A DNA stretch of 64,000 nt from an uncultured Paraglaciecola sp. (GCA_947498355.1 CANMKA010000001.1:248001-312000), one strand, 5' to 3'; shown: positions 19,286 to 28,876, counted from the first letter of the stretch. Made by a program: numbers and translations. The notes: generated by a model from the letters alone, not told the origin.

Positions 19286-19596
19286 TCTTCGTTATATGCA
19301 CTTCGCTACCTGTTTTCATATATAAACTCAAGTGCGGGCTTGTTTCGTTAAATTTTCTGACTATTACTCTTAGCTCATCAAGTGTATTGCATCGATAAAG
19401 TAAGACCTCTTATTTAAATTTCCAGTTTGTTCTTACAGCTGACGCGTTTTAATAGCAATCATATCCATCAGTCATCGATGACTTAACAGTATTTGCTACT
19501 CCAGTAACTTCGAAGATATCCCTACATACTTAACTATTTAGTTTATAAAAACTCAATAACCTTGTAATTGCAACATACGTCGGCTTAACCACATCA
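19286..19596. other. Gene-free stretch between convergent genes
   Basis: About 310 bp of AT-rich DNA with no coding frame that resembles a protein and no clear structured element. It separates the protease gene from a convergent DUF1801 gene. Confidence 0.4.
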
Positions 19597-20001
19597 TTAC
19601 GCGCCAAGCAACCTGAGGTGTTTGAGCCTTTTGTACTCTAATGCCATGCGAACGCAATGAGATACTTCCTTAGCTGGAATCGTCTGCTCAAACTTAAATA
19701 CCAGTGCTCTATTCCCCTCATAAACGAAAATATCACCATACACTTCTTTAAATGTGTCGATTAAACGGGTTTGGCAATGAAAGTAAAGACGAAACTCATT
19801 CGGGGACTTTGGCGACCAGTCATACCTAATTGTACTACCGATTTTGGATAAGTAACTTGGTTGTCCCCATTTCAGTGTTTCTTGCAAATCGGAAATTTCC
19901 GCTTGCTCCGCAGTACGAAAAATAATACACCGAATCCGTAGTAATCGTTCAGCCACTTCTTTTGGGTAACTTTCAAATTTTGTCTTAACGTCAGCATTCA
20001 T
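19597..20001 (-). CDS. DUF1801 (YdhG-like) family protein
   Basis: The 134-residue soluble protein has the pattern of the DUF1801/YdhG fold: LRIRCIIFRTAEQ near the N-terminus, then ETLKWGQPSYL, where the W-G-x-P-x-Y core is typical, and a strand-rich C-terminal half. The biochemical role of this family is not well established; members are small cytoplasmic proteins. It is a single gene with no obvious operon partner. The next gene upstream on the same strand is about 115 bp away. Confidence 0.8.
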   Translation of the reverse strand: MNADVKTKFESYPKEVAERLLRIRCIIFRTAEQAEISDLQETLKWGQPSYLSKIGSTIRYDWSPKSPNEFRLYFHCQTRLIDTFKEVYGDIFVYEGNRALVFKFEQTIPAKEVSHCVRMALEYKRLKHLRLLGA

Positions 20002-20116
20002 CTTAATCTACTCGTAACTCCCATAGACTTGTTTATGGCGGATCCGAACACATAACAATACTGACCCATGAAAGTGAGTCAGTTTTTGCGTGCTGTTTAT
20101 AACAGCGCAATTGCAA

Positions 20117-20347
20117 TCATTCTTTTGCTAACCTGATTGCCGAGTCAATGGCGTTTATAGCTTGAGGGCTATTTTTCCAACACGTAGTGCGCAACATGCT
20201 CGCCACCATTTCGACTATATCTTCTGCCTGATGTTGCTTTAATTCATCAAAAGAATGAATTCCAATTTCCTCTAAACGCTGAACAACCGTCGGGCCTACG
20301 CCTTTCAGTTGTAACAAAGCGAGTCTTTCTTGTGCACTAAAGCTCAT
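20117..20347 (-). CDS. Small helix-hairpin-helix protein (Cdd1/pathogenicity-locus-like)
   Basis: The product is about 76 residues. It has one helix-hairpin-helix signature, LLQLKGVGPTVVQRLEEIG, of the kind that contacts DNA backbone, followed by HSFDELKQHQAEDIV. The pattern resembles small HhH proteins of the Cdd1 (pathogenicity locus) type. A start at 20359 adds four residues; neither ATG has a strong ribosome site, and the shorter was chosen because MSFSAQERL begins the conserved part. A DNA- or nucleotide-related role is inferred from the fold only. Confidence 0.7.
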   Translation of the reverse strand: MSFSAQERLALLQLKGVGPTVVQRLEEIGIHSFDELKQHQAEDIVEMVASMLRTTCWKNSPQAINAIDSAIRLAKE

Positions 20348-20672
20348 GCACACACTCATTGCAACAGAAACTTACCATAGCCATTGTTGTTCTCCGAAGT
20401 AATATAATAAAGTGAAACTCAAGCTTTAACTCGAACCAACACCTTTTTATGCAACAGTTTGATAATTCTAAAATAAAATATAAAAAACAGTTAATTTTAC
20501 GAGAGTTATAACCCTTTCATTTAAAGTTTGCATGCTCCCTCAAAAAACAGAACTCTACGCTAATGGGTACAAATGCAGTACTAAAATTGCGAAATAGCGC
20601 TATGTTTGTGTCCCTTTAACCGAAGAGAGCGAGTTTAGCACTTTGTATATTTTGCTTGTATTTCAAAACGAC
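20348..20672. other. AT-rich intergenic stretch
   Basis: About 320 bp between the HhH gene and the decayed acetyltransferase. No frame, repeat or promoter could be supported by eye. Confidence 0.35.
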
Positions 20673-21011
20673 TTAACTTTTGCGAAAGTGATTATCGTAG
20701 AATTGTCCGTTTTTAAATATTGCTCTGTGCAACACTGCTTCTTGTTGAAAACCACTTTTCAATAGCAAGGCCATAGAAGCAGTATTACCAGCAAAAACCG
20801 ACGTAAAAATACAAACAATATCGGTGTTTGAAAAAGTGTATTGAGACATTTGCGTCAGAGCTGAGTAAGCGACACCTTTACGCCAAAATTCTTGAGCTAT
20901 CCAATATCCTATTTATCCTGACCGTTGATATTCGAATTCTCCACGCCCCCCCTTCAACGTGATCAATTTGGTATGACCGATGCTAATGGAATTTGTATTT
21001 TTTAGGAAGTG
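20673..21011 (-). pseudogene. Decayed GNAT (RimJ/RimL-type) acetyltransferase remnant
   Basis: Reading the minus strand from about 21011 to the stop at 20673-20675 gives the C-terminal two thirds of a GNAT N-acetyltransferase. Recognisable parts are IGYWIAQEFWRKGVAYSAL (acetyl-CoA-binding region), VFAGNTASMALLLKSGFQQEA and a terminal FKNGQFYDNHF. An in-frame TAA falls just before IGYWIA at about 20910, and a stop at about 21012 leaves no N-terminal domain. One nonsense mutation plus a missing start indicate a dead gene. It borders a repeat cluster on its upstream side, so an insertion or deletion there may have removed the N-terminus. Confidence 0.7.
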
Positions 21012-21127
21012 TTAGTGGGTAACTTAATTTCTTGCTTCCCTTTCAATACTTGAGGTTTGTCTGGCCTGTATCACTCCCCTTTATCTTGAGTTGCTACGAA
21101 AGGTAAGTTAACTACTTTACGAGATTA

Positions 21128-21268
21128 GATTCCAGATCAAAAGACCTCTGGAATGACGAGGGTGGTGGTTTTTGTTTGTCTCTACTCTTCTTGCTTTTAC
21201 TTGTCTCCTATCTCCTATTTACTACTTTGAACCTTTGGATTCCAGCTCAAAAGCCTACTGGAATGACG
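21128..21268. repeat. Two copies of a 31-bp REP-like palindrome with pyrimidine-rich spacer
   Basis: Two copies of an imperfect inverted repeat, GATTCCAG...CTGGAATGACG, lie at 21128-21158 and 21238-21268, about 110 bp apart. Between and after them (to about 21360) is C/T-rich sequence with repeated phrases such as TCTACTCTTCTTGCTTTTAC and CTATTTACTATCTCCTAT. The same elements recur at 62.8-63.8 kb. The palindrome resembles the widespread intergenic family whose arms read CATTCCAGC...GCTGGAATCC. It is not coding, though a spurious frame crosses it. Confidence 0.85.
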
Positions 21269-21395
21269 GGACTGAAGGCTTGCTTGTCTCTACTCTTCTT
21301 GCTTTTACTTGCCCCTATTTACTATCTCCTATCCACTGCTTCTAGCTGCTTTTTGATGTCCCAGATGTTAGTCTGCGTCAAACCTTATAATGTGA

Positions 21396-21878
21396 ATGAG
21401 CTTAGTGACTAAAATTGCTATTTTTGTAGATGTTCAAAATATTTACTACACCACCCGGCAAGCCTACTCTAGGCAGTTTAATTACCGTAAATTTTGGCAA
21501 GGTATTTTACAGCAAGGTGAGATTTGCATTGCCAATGCCTACGCCATAGATAAGGGTGACAGTAGTCAGCAAAAGTTTCAAAGCGCGCTGAAGCATATTG
21601 GTTTTGATATTAAACTTAAGCCCTACATTCAACGAGCGGATGGTTCTGCCAAAGGTGACTGGGATGTGGGGATCACCATTGATATTATGGAGTCTGCACA
21701 AGAGCTTGATAAAATTATATTGCTATCTGGAGACGGCGACTTTGATTTACTGCTTACCAAAATTAGAGAAAAATACGCCTGCGTTACTGAGGTCTATGGT
21801 GTTGAGCAGTTAACAGCCAAATCTTTAATTGACGCAGCATCTCATTTTACGCCAATTAAAGAGGATCTGCTGTTATAA
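21396..21878 (+). CDS. NYN-domain (LabA/DUF88-like) putative ribonuclease
   Basis: This 160-residue protein is a stand-alone NYN domain of the PIN-like nuclease superfamily. Acidic active-site candidates are visible at IFVDVQNIYY (about residue 12), KGDWDVGITID (about 90) and LLSGDGDFDLLL (about 112), which is the order expected of the family. NYN proteins are thought to cleave RNA, and the target here is unknown. The ATG at 21396 is used; a GTG three codons on would give nearly the same protein. It stands alone, convergent to moeB, and directly follows the REP-like repeat pair. Confidence 0.88.
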   Translation: MSLVTKIAIFVDVQNIYYTTRQAYSRQFNYRKFWQGILQQGEICIANAYAIDKGDSSQQKFQSALKHIGFDIKLKPYIQRADGSAKGDWDVGITIDIMESAQELDKIILLSGDGDFDLLLTKIREKYACVTEVYGVEQLTAKSLIDAASHFTPIKEDLLL

Positions 21879-21996
21879 AGCATATAAGCCTATTTTCTAG
21901 TTGAGTAGTCAATAGCGATAGATTTAGGTTCTTTGAGTCAGAAAATTTAATAGTGCGTTCAAAAAGCAAGGGATTGTCGGTTCTATTAAGCCCAAC

Positions 21997-22746
21997 TCAA
22001 GAGGAACAAGCAGTACAGTTGTTATTTTTATTGATGTTAAATGTTTGCCATGTACTTGTCATACCATCAAATAACATCAATCTATTTTGTAGACTTTGAC
22101 CAAAACCTGTCAATATTTTTACAGCCTCTAAGGCTTGCATCGCACCAATTATGCCTACTATGGGTGACATAACTCCTGCTTCAACACAACTTAAATCCGG
22201 CTCAGAAAACAATTGGCTTAAGCATTGATAACACGCTGTATTTTGCGTCGGAATAGAACAGCTAATTTGACCCTCCATACGAATAGCCGCCCCCGACACT
22301 AGTGGGATCCGCTGTTTTATAGAGGCAATATTTAACTGTTTTCTGGTGGTTAGGTTGTCGGTGCAATCTAAAATAATATGGTGGCTTTGTGCAAGCTCAT
22401 TGACTTCACTCTGCTCTAATTTAGCTTGAATGGTGTCTATCTGACAATCTTGTCTAATTTGGCTTAAGCGTTTTTTAGCAGACTCAACTTTGGCCCAACC
22501 TAGGCTCTGCTCGTTATGTAGTATTTGCCTTTGTAAGTTCGACTCTTCTACTGAATCAAAGTCAACCAAGGTGACCTGCCCAGCCCCTGCACTTACAATA
22601 TATTGAGCAGCTGCGCATCCTAAGCCCCCAAGCCCGAAAATCAATACGCGGCTCGCCATTAGTTTTTCTTGTTTGTCCAAGTCAAATCCCGACAATAAAA
22701 TTTGTCGGCTAAATCTTCTAGCTTGATCTGGTGTGATATTTTGCAC
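21997..22746 (-). CDS. moeB: MoeB/HesA/ThiF-family adenylyltransferase (molybdopterin synthase activator)
   Basis: This enzyme adenylates the C-terminal Gly of a ubiquitin-like sulfur carrier (MoaD or ThiS) so that sulfur can be added. At 249 residues it equals E. coli MoeB in length. It has the nucleotide motif FGLGGLGCAAAQY, LVDFDSVEESNLQRQ, the DCTDN motif near residue 130, and two zinc-binding Cys pairs (CYQC and the C-terminal CTAC). It begins with GTG, overlapping the TAG stop of the upstream EAL gene as TAGTG, so translation is coupled. MoeA is not adjacent, so ThiF-type activity is a possible alternative. Confidence 0.87.
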   Translation of the reverse strand: MQNITPDQARRFSRQILLSGFDLDKQEKLMASRVLIFGLGGLGCAAAQYIVSAGAGQVTLVDFDSVEESNLQRQILHNEQSLGWAKVESAKKRLSQIRQDCQIDTIQAKLEQSEVNELAQSHHIILDCTDNLTTRKQLNIASIKQRIPLVSGAAIRMEGQISCSIPTQNTACYQCLSQLFSEPDLSCVEAGVMSPIVGIIGAMQALEAVKILTGFGQSLQNRLMLFDGMTSTWQTFNINKNNNCTACSS

Positions 22747-25004
22747 TAACGTTGCTGGTCGTATTTAGCTAAAAACTGCTCAAAATCAGCTTCTGGTAAG
22801 GGGCGACTAAAAAAGTAACCCTGAATTTCGTCGCATCCCATAGATTTAAGTAAGTTAAGTTGAGATTGCTCTTCAACGCCTTCAGCGATCAGCTGTAGCT
22901 CAAAATTTCGACCTAACTCAATAATCGTCCGAACTATTGATTGATCAGCACGGTCGATTTGAATAGAACGTATAAAAGATTGATCGATTTTCAATTTATC
23001 AATATCAAACTTTTTAAGGTAACTTAACGATGAATAGCCTGTACCAAAATCATCTATCGCCAACTTTACCCCTAACTCTTTAAGCGCGACTAGCGTATCT
23101 ATGGTTTCTTGCTCATTGTAGATGATCACGCCTTCGGTTATCTCTAGTTCGAGATTTTTAGGAGCTAACCCACTAGTCTTTAATACATCACGGACTTTAT
23201 CCAAAAAATCTGGTCGGCCAAATTGTAAGGGAGAGATGTTTACCGCTACCACTGCATTTTGGTAACTGTCACTAAAATAGGACCGAGCCTTTTCGCAGGC
23301 AGTTTGTAAAATCCAATCTCCTAATTCCACTATTAGGCCTGCAGACTCGGCAAGGGGAATAAATTCAGCTGGGGATACCCATTGACCATTTCGTTGCCAG
23401 CGGATCAATACCTCAGCACCTATAATCTGGCGGGTGTGAAGAGATAGCTGAGGCTGAAAATACAACTCAAATTCTTGTAGACTGATTGCTTTGACCAAAT
23501 CTACAGTTAATTGCTGTTGATACGCCAATTTAGCACCCAGTTCAGGGTCAAATACCACAAAACTTTTATCATTCGTTCTCGCCGAGCGATCAAGTGCGGC
23601 CATTGCGTTAATATGTAACTCTGCGTACTCCCCCCCATGCATTGGGTAGCAGGCAAAGCCATAATCCAGTTTAACTTGATATTGATGGCTAAAGTCCTGT
23701 TCATCTATATAACTATCAATATCTTGAATCAAACTCGGTATTATTTCATGGCTATCACTGACTAATAACGCAAAGCTTTTTTCACCAATGCGGTAAGCTT
23801 CCAGACTATGCTGAGTATCGTGAGTAACCAAATATTGGAGGGATAACCCTACTTGCTTGACGACTTCAGACGCGGTTGTTAAGCCATTTGTAGAAACCAA
23901 TTGTCCATAAGAGCGAATTTCGACAACACCAAAACAAAAGCTATTTTTTTCAACGCTAAGCTCAACTACGGCTTTTTGCAACTCGTGACGTTTTTTCAGG
24001 CCAGTGTCAGGATCGTGACTGGCACGATACTTAAGTTCTTTCTCTACCTGCTTGCGGCTCGTAATATCTGTTAGGTGAATATCCCATTGTTGCTGATCGT
24101 TTAACCAATGTATTTCGCACTGAACAAATCGGTCGGCAATAGCATATTCAAACATCATCGAGTCTAGATTTTCATCCGTCAAAATTGCCTGTTGATAATG
24201 CTTGATATTATTGGCGAGTAGCAAATGAGCTTGCCCTTTAGTATGGCCTATTTTCTCTAGAAACTTGTCACTAGCAGGATTACTAAAGGTCACCTGATTA
24301 TTCACGTCTAGGCTGATAACCGGATTTGGGTTACGTTTAGGAAACAAAGACAAACGTTCACTGTGTGCAGCGCTGGCAATGTAGGCCTTCCATGCTCGCA
24401 TTATGCTATACACCACGACCATAGTCGCTAAGGCATAAAATACGACAAAAAAACTCACCTTGTCTAAGGCGAGGGAGATATCTTTTTGCTCGGTGCTTAC
24501 ATCTGATTGAGTTAGACGGATCAAAGTTTGAATTTGTGGGGTTATTTCACTTCGAGTCACACTAAGCTGTTGTAAATGCTCTCTAGCCAAAGACCAGTTA
24601 GTTGCAGGCGAGCTAATATTGTCAATGAACGCATCTGTGGTCTGATCAAACTCAAACAAACCCTTTTCAGCACTGCGCAGTGGCGGTATAGGTCCAAATT
24701 CTTCGGTTAACTTTGCTAACGCGAGCTGTACGCTAGTTTTAGTTTTTTTATAACCTGAGTTAAATTGCGCAAAATCTTCCGTTGCATAAAACTCGTACAA
24801 AAATCGCTCTTGCTCAATCACATCGTTATTAAGCTGCCTTAATAAATCATAAGTTGGCAGTTTTTGGGTAATTAATCCTTGAGTTTTTGCTGCGATCGAA
24901 TTGCCAGTATGATAAATAACCACACTGGTTAGCAGGCCCAGCAACATTACCACCGCCATGGTAATGTTAACAAAAGTCTGTGAACGCCGGCTTAGATTGA
25001 TCAT
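22746..25004 (-). CDS. Membrane c-di-GMP protein: degenerate GGDEF plus EAL phosphodiesterase
   Basis: The 752-residue product has two membrane segments (about 14-36 and 185-207) enclosing a periplasmic helical sensor, a PAS-like region (about 215-320), a GGDEF-like domain and a C-terminal EAL domain. The diguanylate cyclase site reads RIGEKSF (about residue 406) instead of R.GGDEF, so synthesis is unlikely. The EAL domain keeps EVLIRW (about 533), DDFGTGYSSL and AEGVEE, consistent with c-di-GMP hydrolysis. It lies between ffh (8 bp upstream) and moeB (overlapping), so a signalling gene is embedded in a housekeeping transcript. The stimulus is unknown. Confidence 0.9.
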   Translation of the reverse strand: MINLSRRSQTFVNITMAVVMLLGLLTSVVIYHTGNSIAAKTQGLITQKLPTYDLLRQLNNDVIEQERFLYEFYATEDFAQFNSGYKKTKTSVQLALAKLTEEFGPIPPLRSAEKGLFEFDQTTDAFIDNISSPATNWSLAREHLQQLSVTRSEITPQIQTLIRLTQSDVSTEQKDISLALDKVSFFVVFYALATMVVVYSIMRAWKAYIASAAHSERLSLFPKRNPNPVISLDVNNQVTFSNPASDKFLEKIGHTKGQAHLLLANNIKHYQQAILTDENLDSMMFEYAIADRFVQCEIHWLNDQQQWDIHLTDITSRKQVEKELKYRASHDPDTGLKKRHELQKAVVELSVEKNSFCFGVVEIRSYGQLVSTNGLTTASEVVKQVGLSLQYLVTHDTQHSLEAYRIGEKSFALLVSDSHEIIPSLIQDIDSYIDEQDFSHQYQVKLDYGFACYPMHGGEYAELHINAMAALDRSARTNDKSFVVFDPELGAKLAYQQQLTVDLVKAISLQEFELYFQPQLSLHTRQIIGAEVLIRWQRNGQWVSPAEFIPLAESAGLIVELGDWILQTACEKARSYFSDSYQNAVVAVNISPLQFGRPDFLDKVRDVLKTSGLAPKNLELEITEGVIIYNEQETIDTLVALKELGVKLAIDDFGTGYSSLSYLKKFDIDKLKIDQSFIRSIQIDRADQSIVRTIIELGRNFELQLIAEGVEEQSQLNLLKSMGCDEIQGYFFSRPLPEADFEQFLAKYDQQR

Positions 25005-25012
25005 AATTAGGC

Positions 25013-26398
25013 TTACTTAGGCCCAAACATGCCGCCCATCCCTCCTGGGCCACCTGGGGGCATCATCCCCTTCATGTTACGCATCATCTTTTTCATTCCA
25101 CCGCCAGACATTTTCTTCATCATCTTTTGCATTTGGGTGAATTGTTTAAGCAAGCGGTTAACATCCTGAATTTGTGTGCCAGAACCCGCCGCAATTCTAC
25201 GTTTACGGCTGCCTTTAATCACGTCTGGGCGAGCACGTTCACCAGGCGTCATGGAATTGATAATCGCTTCCATCTGGTTAAACGATTTATCGTTAGCTTT
25301 ATCTTTTATCTGCGCGCTCATGTTGCCAGCCCCCGGCAGCTTGTCCATTAACGACATCATGCCACCCATATTACGCATTTGTTCAAGCTGCTCTTTAAAG
25401 TCTTGTAAATCAAAGCCTTTGCCTTTTTGAACCTTTTTCGCCAGTTTTTGCGCTTTTTGCTTGTCGACTTTACGCTCAACTTCTTCGATAAGACTCAGTA
25501 CGTCCCCCATGCCTAAGATACGGGATGCTACGCGGTCAGGGTGGAAGGCCTCAAGGGCATCAAGCTTTTCACCCATACCTAAGAACTTGATCGGCTTGCC
25601 GGTTATATGTCTAACCGATAGCGCCGCGCCGCCTCTGGCATCACCGTCGGCTTTAGTTAAGATCACACCCGTTAGTGGCAAGGCATCGTTAAAGGCTTTT
25701 GCGGTATTGGCTGCATCTTGCCCTGTCATAGCATCTACCACAAACAAGGTTTCGACTGGCTGAATGGCTTTATGCAGAGCTTGAATTTCGCCCATCATTT
25801 CGCTATCTACGTGCAATCTACCCGCGGTATCAACTAATAGCACATCAAAGAACTGTTTTTTGGCAAACTCTATTGCGCCTTCAACAATATCTATTGGTTT
25901 TTGTTCAATGGATGACGGAAAAAACTCAACTCCCACATCGAATGCCAGTGTTTCCAATTGCTTTATGGCAGCAGGGCGATAAACATCAGCACTTACAACT
26001 AAGACTTTCTTTTTGTCTCTTTGCTTCAACAAAGCGGCTAATTTACCCACACTGGTGGTTTTACCCGCACCTTGTAAACCCGCCATTAATACAACTGCAG
26101 GAGGCTGAGCAGTTAAATCGAGAGATTCGTTAACTTGGCCCATAACAGACTCAAGTTCAGATTGGACAATTTTAATAAAGACTTGCCCAGGATTTAAGCT
26201 TTTAGTGACCTCAGTGCCGACTGCTCTAGTTTTAACCTGGGCAATAAAATCTCTAACCACGGGAAGCGCAACGTCAGCTTCCAGTAGCGCCATTCTAACT
26301 TCGCGTAATGTCTCTTTTATATTGTCTTCGGTGAGGCGGCCTTTGCCACTAATATTTTTAAGGGTTTTACTTAGCCTTTCGGTGAGATTCTCAAACAT
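25013..26398 (-). CDS. ffh: Signal recognition particle protein Ffh
   Basis: Ffh binds 4.5S RNA and the signal sequences of nascent membrane proteins and delivers ribosomes to FtsY. The 461-residue product has the N domain, the GTPase G domain with GLQGAGKTT, DTAGR and TKADGDARGG, and a Met-rich M domain ending in repeated Met-Gly-Pro segments. The open frame reaches 26446, but alignment with E. coli Ffh (which starts MFDNLTDRLS) places the start at the ATG at 26398, giving MFENLTERLS. It is divergent from ypjD, the usual gammaproteobacterial arrangement. Confidence 0.97.
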   Translation of the reverse strand: MFENLTERLSKTLKNISGKGRLTEDNIKETLREVRMALLEADVALPVVRDFIAQVKTRAVGTEVTKSLNPGQVFIKIVQSELESVMGQVNESLDLTAQPPAVVLMAGLQGAGKTTSVGKLAALLKQRDKKKVLVVSADVYRPAAIKQLETLAFDVGVEFFPSSIEQKPIDIVEGAIEFAKKQFFDVLLVDTAGRLHVDSEMMGEIQALHKAIQPVETLFVVDAMTGQDAANTAKAFNDALPLTGVILTKADGDARGGAALSVRHITGKPIKFLGMGEKLDALEAFHPDRVASRILGMGDVLSLIEEVERKVDKQKAQKLAKKVQKGKGFDLQDFKEQLEQMRNMGGMMSLMDKLPGAGNMSAQIKDKANDKSFNQMEAIINSMTPGERARPDVIKGSRKRRIAAGSGTQIQDVNRLLKQFTQMQKMMKKMSGGGMKKMMRNMKGMMPPGGPGGMGGMFGPK

Positions 26399-26666
26399 AT
26401 GTTTTGTATACCTTAGTTCTCTATTGGCAACATTATACCAACTCATTTTAATAATTGCTCACCCAGAATGCCCTCAACTTATATTGTTTTCGGTCCTTTC
26501 CTAAATACGCTTATCATCAATGACCTTAAACCATTTATGGCGGCTTCTAATTATTGAATTTCATGGAAAAAAGACACACCTTGTATTATGTGCTGTAAAA
26601 TAGTGTTAATTTGATTATGAGATTGCGTGTTGTTGTCGCATTAATGTACAAACTTGAGATGGAAAA

Positions 26667-27455
26667 ATGTTGTTAAGTTATGCCTCTGTTGTTTTTTATT
26701 TGGTTGCAGCCATTACCGTAGTGGTTGGCATGTTTAAAGAACAAGGCCCCAATCGCTTGCTAGGCAACGCCAGTGCAATTATTGCGATACTGCTGCATAG
26801 CCTAGTGTTAAGTGGCAGCGTTTTAATAGGTCCTGAGCAAAACCTGAGTTTATTGAACGTAGCTGGGCTTATCGGTTGGTTAATCAGTGTGACTATGTTT
26901 GTTGCCGCGTTTCGATTTTCAAATGCCATTTTATTACCCGTAGTATATGGGTTTACCGCCTTACTTTTGCTGGCTAGTGCCCTACTCCCTTCATATCATT
27001 TGGTAGATGTTGACGTAGACTTAACCCTGATACTGCACGTCACCCTCTCGTTGTTTGCTTACGCATGTTTAAGTATTTCATTTTTATATGCCATTCAGTT
27101 GGCTTATATAAATTTCCGTTTAAAAGAGAAAAATGCCTCATTGCTGCACTCGACTATGCCACCTTTGATGGCTGTTGAGCATATTTTGTTTAAGCTTTTG
27201 ATGGCTGGGACTGCCTTACTATCTTTGTCTTTACTCAGCGGCTTTATGTTTTTAGACGATATGTTGGGCAAAGACAATTTACACAAGACTGTGCTTTCTT
27301 TAATTGCTTGGCTAATTTATAGCGTAATAGTGCTCGGCCATGCACGATTTGGTTGGCGCGGCAAACCTATCATTGCCCTGAGCATTTTAGCCGGAGCCTT
27401 ACTAACTCTTGGTTATTTTGGCAGTCGCTTTGTACAAGAAGTCTTGTTAAATTAA
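26667..27455 (+). CDS. ypjD: YpjD-like inner membrane protein (cytochrome c assembly/CcsA family)
   Basis: The 262-residue product has about eight membrane segments and belongs to the CcsA/CcmC-like family (HemX/YpjD). It has the same length as E. coli YpjD and the same position next to ffh. The conserved His residues expected of a heme-handling protein are seen in LLHSL and ILHVTLSLFAYA, and a further one in VLGHARFGWRGK. The actual function of YpjD is not well settled. It precedes yfjD by 74 bp on the same strand and they are probably co-transcribed. Confidence 0.88.
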   Translation: MLLSYASVVFYLVAAITVVVGMFKEQGPNRLLGNASAIIAILLHSLVLSGSVLIGPEQNLSLLNVAGLIGWLISVTMFVAAFRFSNAILLPVVYGFTALLLLASALLPSYHLVDVDVDLTLILHVTLSLFAYACLSISFLYAIQLAYINFRLKEKNASLLHSTMPPLMAVEHILFKLLMAGTALLSLSLLSGFMFLDDMLGKDNLHKTVLSLIAWLIYSVIVLGHARFGWRGKPIIALSILAGALLTLGYFGSRFVQEVLLN

Positions 27456-27529
27456 TTCATCTTCGTACTTGAATCCCTAACCAATTGCCCTTACAGTTCG
27501 GGTTCAATCATATTACAAGGCCGTCATAG

Positions 27530-28822
27530 TTGGATTCCATCGCTACCAGCAGTTTATTCATAACTCTGGGTGTTCTCATTCTGTTATCTGCATACTTCTC
27601 TAGCTCTGAAACAGGCATGATGTCAATTAATCGATATCGCCTAAAGCACCTCGAAAATGAGGGGCATAAAGGCGCTATTCGTGTTCAAAAACTGCTTAAC
27701 AGACCTGATCGCCTCATCGGCTTAATTTTAATTGGCAATAATCTAGTTAATATCGCTGCCGCGTCTATCGCGACTATATTATGTCAGCGTTTGTTTGGTG
27801 ATGTATTAGGACTCATAATCGCCAACTTTGGATTAACCTTAGTTATTTTAATTTTTGCCGAAGTTACCCCTAAAACGTTAGCAGCCTTACATCCAGAAAA
27901 AATTTCGTTCCCGAGCTCATTTATCCTGCTGCCACTAATGACGTTACTCTATCCTTTTGTATTTTTAATTAATGGCATTTGCAATGGTTTGTTGGCCTTG
28001 TGTGGTATTAACCCAATTAACGATGACGGTAAAAACTTGAGCCGAGAAGAGCTAAGAACAGTAGTGCACGAAGCCGGTGCCATGATCCCCAAAAAGCACC
28101 AAGACATGCTGGTTGGCATACTCGACTTAGAAAAAGTGACAGCAGAAGACATTATGGTGCCAAGAAGCGACATTGTTGCTATTGATATCAATGACGATTG
28201 GAAAGACATTCAAAAACAACTAGTAAATGCCCAACACACGCGAGTGCTCTTATTTAGAGACAGTGTTGACGATGCAGTAGGCTTTATTCATGTGCGAGAC
28301 GCTTTGCGCTTACTATCCAAAGACCAATTCACCAAAGCGACACTGTTGCGTGCAGTGCGAGAGATTTACTTTACGCCAGAGTCCACCCCCCTACACACAT
28401 TGATGTATAAATTTCAGGCTGCAAAAGAGCGTATAGGTCTGGTGGTAGATGAATACGGTGATATTCAAGGCTTAGTAACATTAGAAGATATTCTCGAAGA
28501 AATTATCGGTGACTTTACGACAAGCTTTTTGCCAGATCACAGCAAAGAAGCCAATTTGCAACAAGACGGCAGTGTGCTAATTGATGGCAGTACTAATATC
28601 CGTGAATTAAACAAAGAGTTAACATGGCACTTCCCTACCGAAGGTCCCAAAACCATTAACGGGCTGATACTAGAGTATTTAGAAGAAATACCCGAGGCAA
28701 ATATCAGCTTAAGGTTAGCGGGCTACCCCATAGAAATATTAGAAATGCAAGACAACCGAGTCAAGACTGTGCGGGTGATGCCTGAATATTACCGCGAAGT
28801 AGAATCCGAACTTCAAGAATAG
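27530..28822 (+). CDS. yfjD: CorB/YfjD-type CNNM-CBS transport protein
   Basis: This is an inner-membrane protein of the CNNM/CorB family linked to Mg2+ or Co2+ transport. The 430 residues hold an N-terminal DUF21 membrane domain (about 5-190) beginning with AYFSSSETGMMSINRYRLKHL, a CBS pair (about 210-330; MVPRSDIVAID) and a CorC/HlyC C-terminal domain (about 345-425). No ATG is in frame before the conserved N-terminus. The TTG at 27530 gives MDSIATSSL, which lines up with E. coli YfjD, and AAGG lies about 10 bases before it, so TTG is the probable start. It follows ypjD. Confidence 0.9.
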   Translation: MDSIATSSLFITLGVLILLSAYFSSSETGMMSINRYRLKHLENEGHKGAIRVQKLLNRPDRLIGLILIGNNLVNIAAASIATILCQRLFGDVLGLIIANFGLTLVILIFAEVTPKTLAALHPEKISFPSSFILLPLMTLLYPFVFLINGICNGLLALCGINPINDDGKNLSREELRTVVHEAGAMIPKKHQDMLVGILDLEKVTAEDIMVPRSDIVAIDINDDWKDIQKQLVNAQHTRVLLFRDSVDDAVGFIHVRDALRLLSKDQFTKATLLRAVREIYFTPESTPLHTLMYKFQAAKERIGLVVDEYGDIQGLVTLEDILEEIIGDFTTSFLPDHSKEANLQQDGSVLIDGSTNIRELNKELTWHFPTEGPKTINGLILEYLEEIPEANISLRLAGYPIEILEMQDNRVKTVRVMPEYYREVESELQE

Positions 28823-28876
28823 GACTTGTTTGCTTTTTAACACTAAAACTTGGGTTTCGTCTTAGTGTCACACTGA

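Noticed and set aside
21176-21412. 78-codon frame before the NYN gene
   Set aside because: It consists of the translated pyrimidine-rich repeats and overlaps the NYN start; it is not a real gene.
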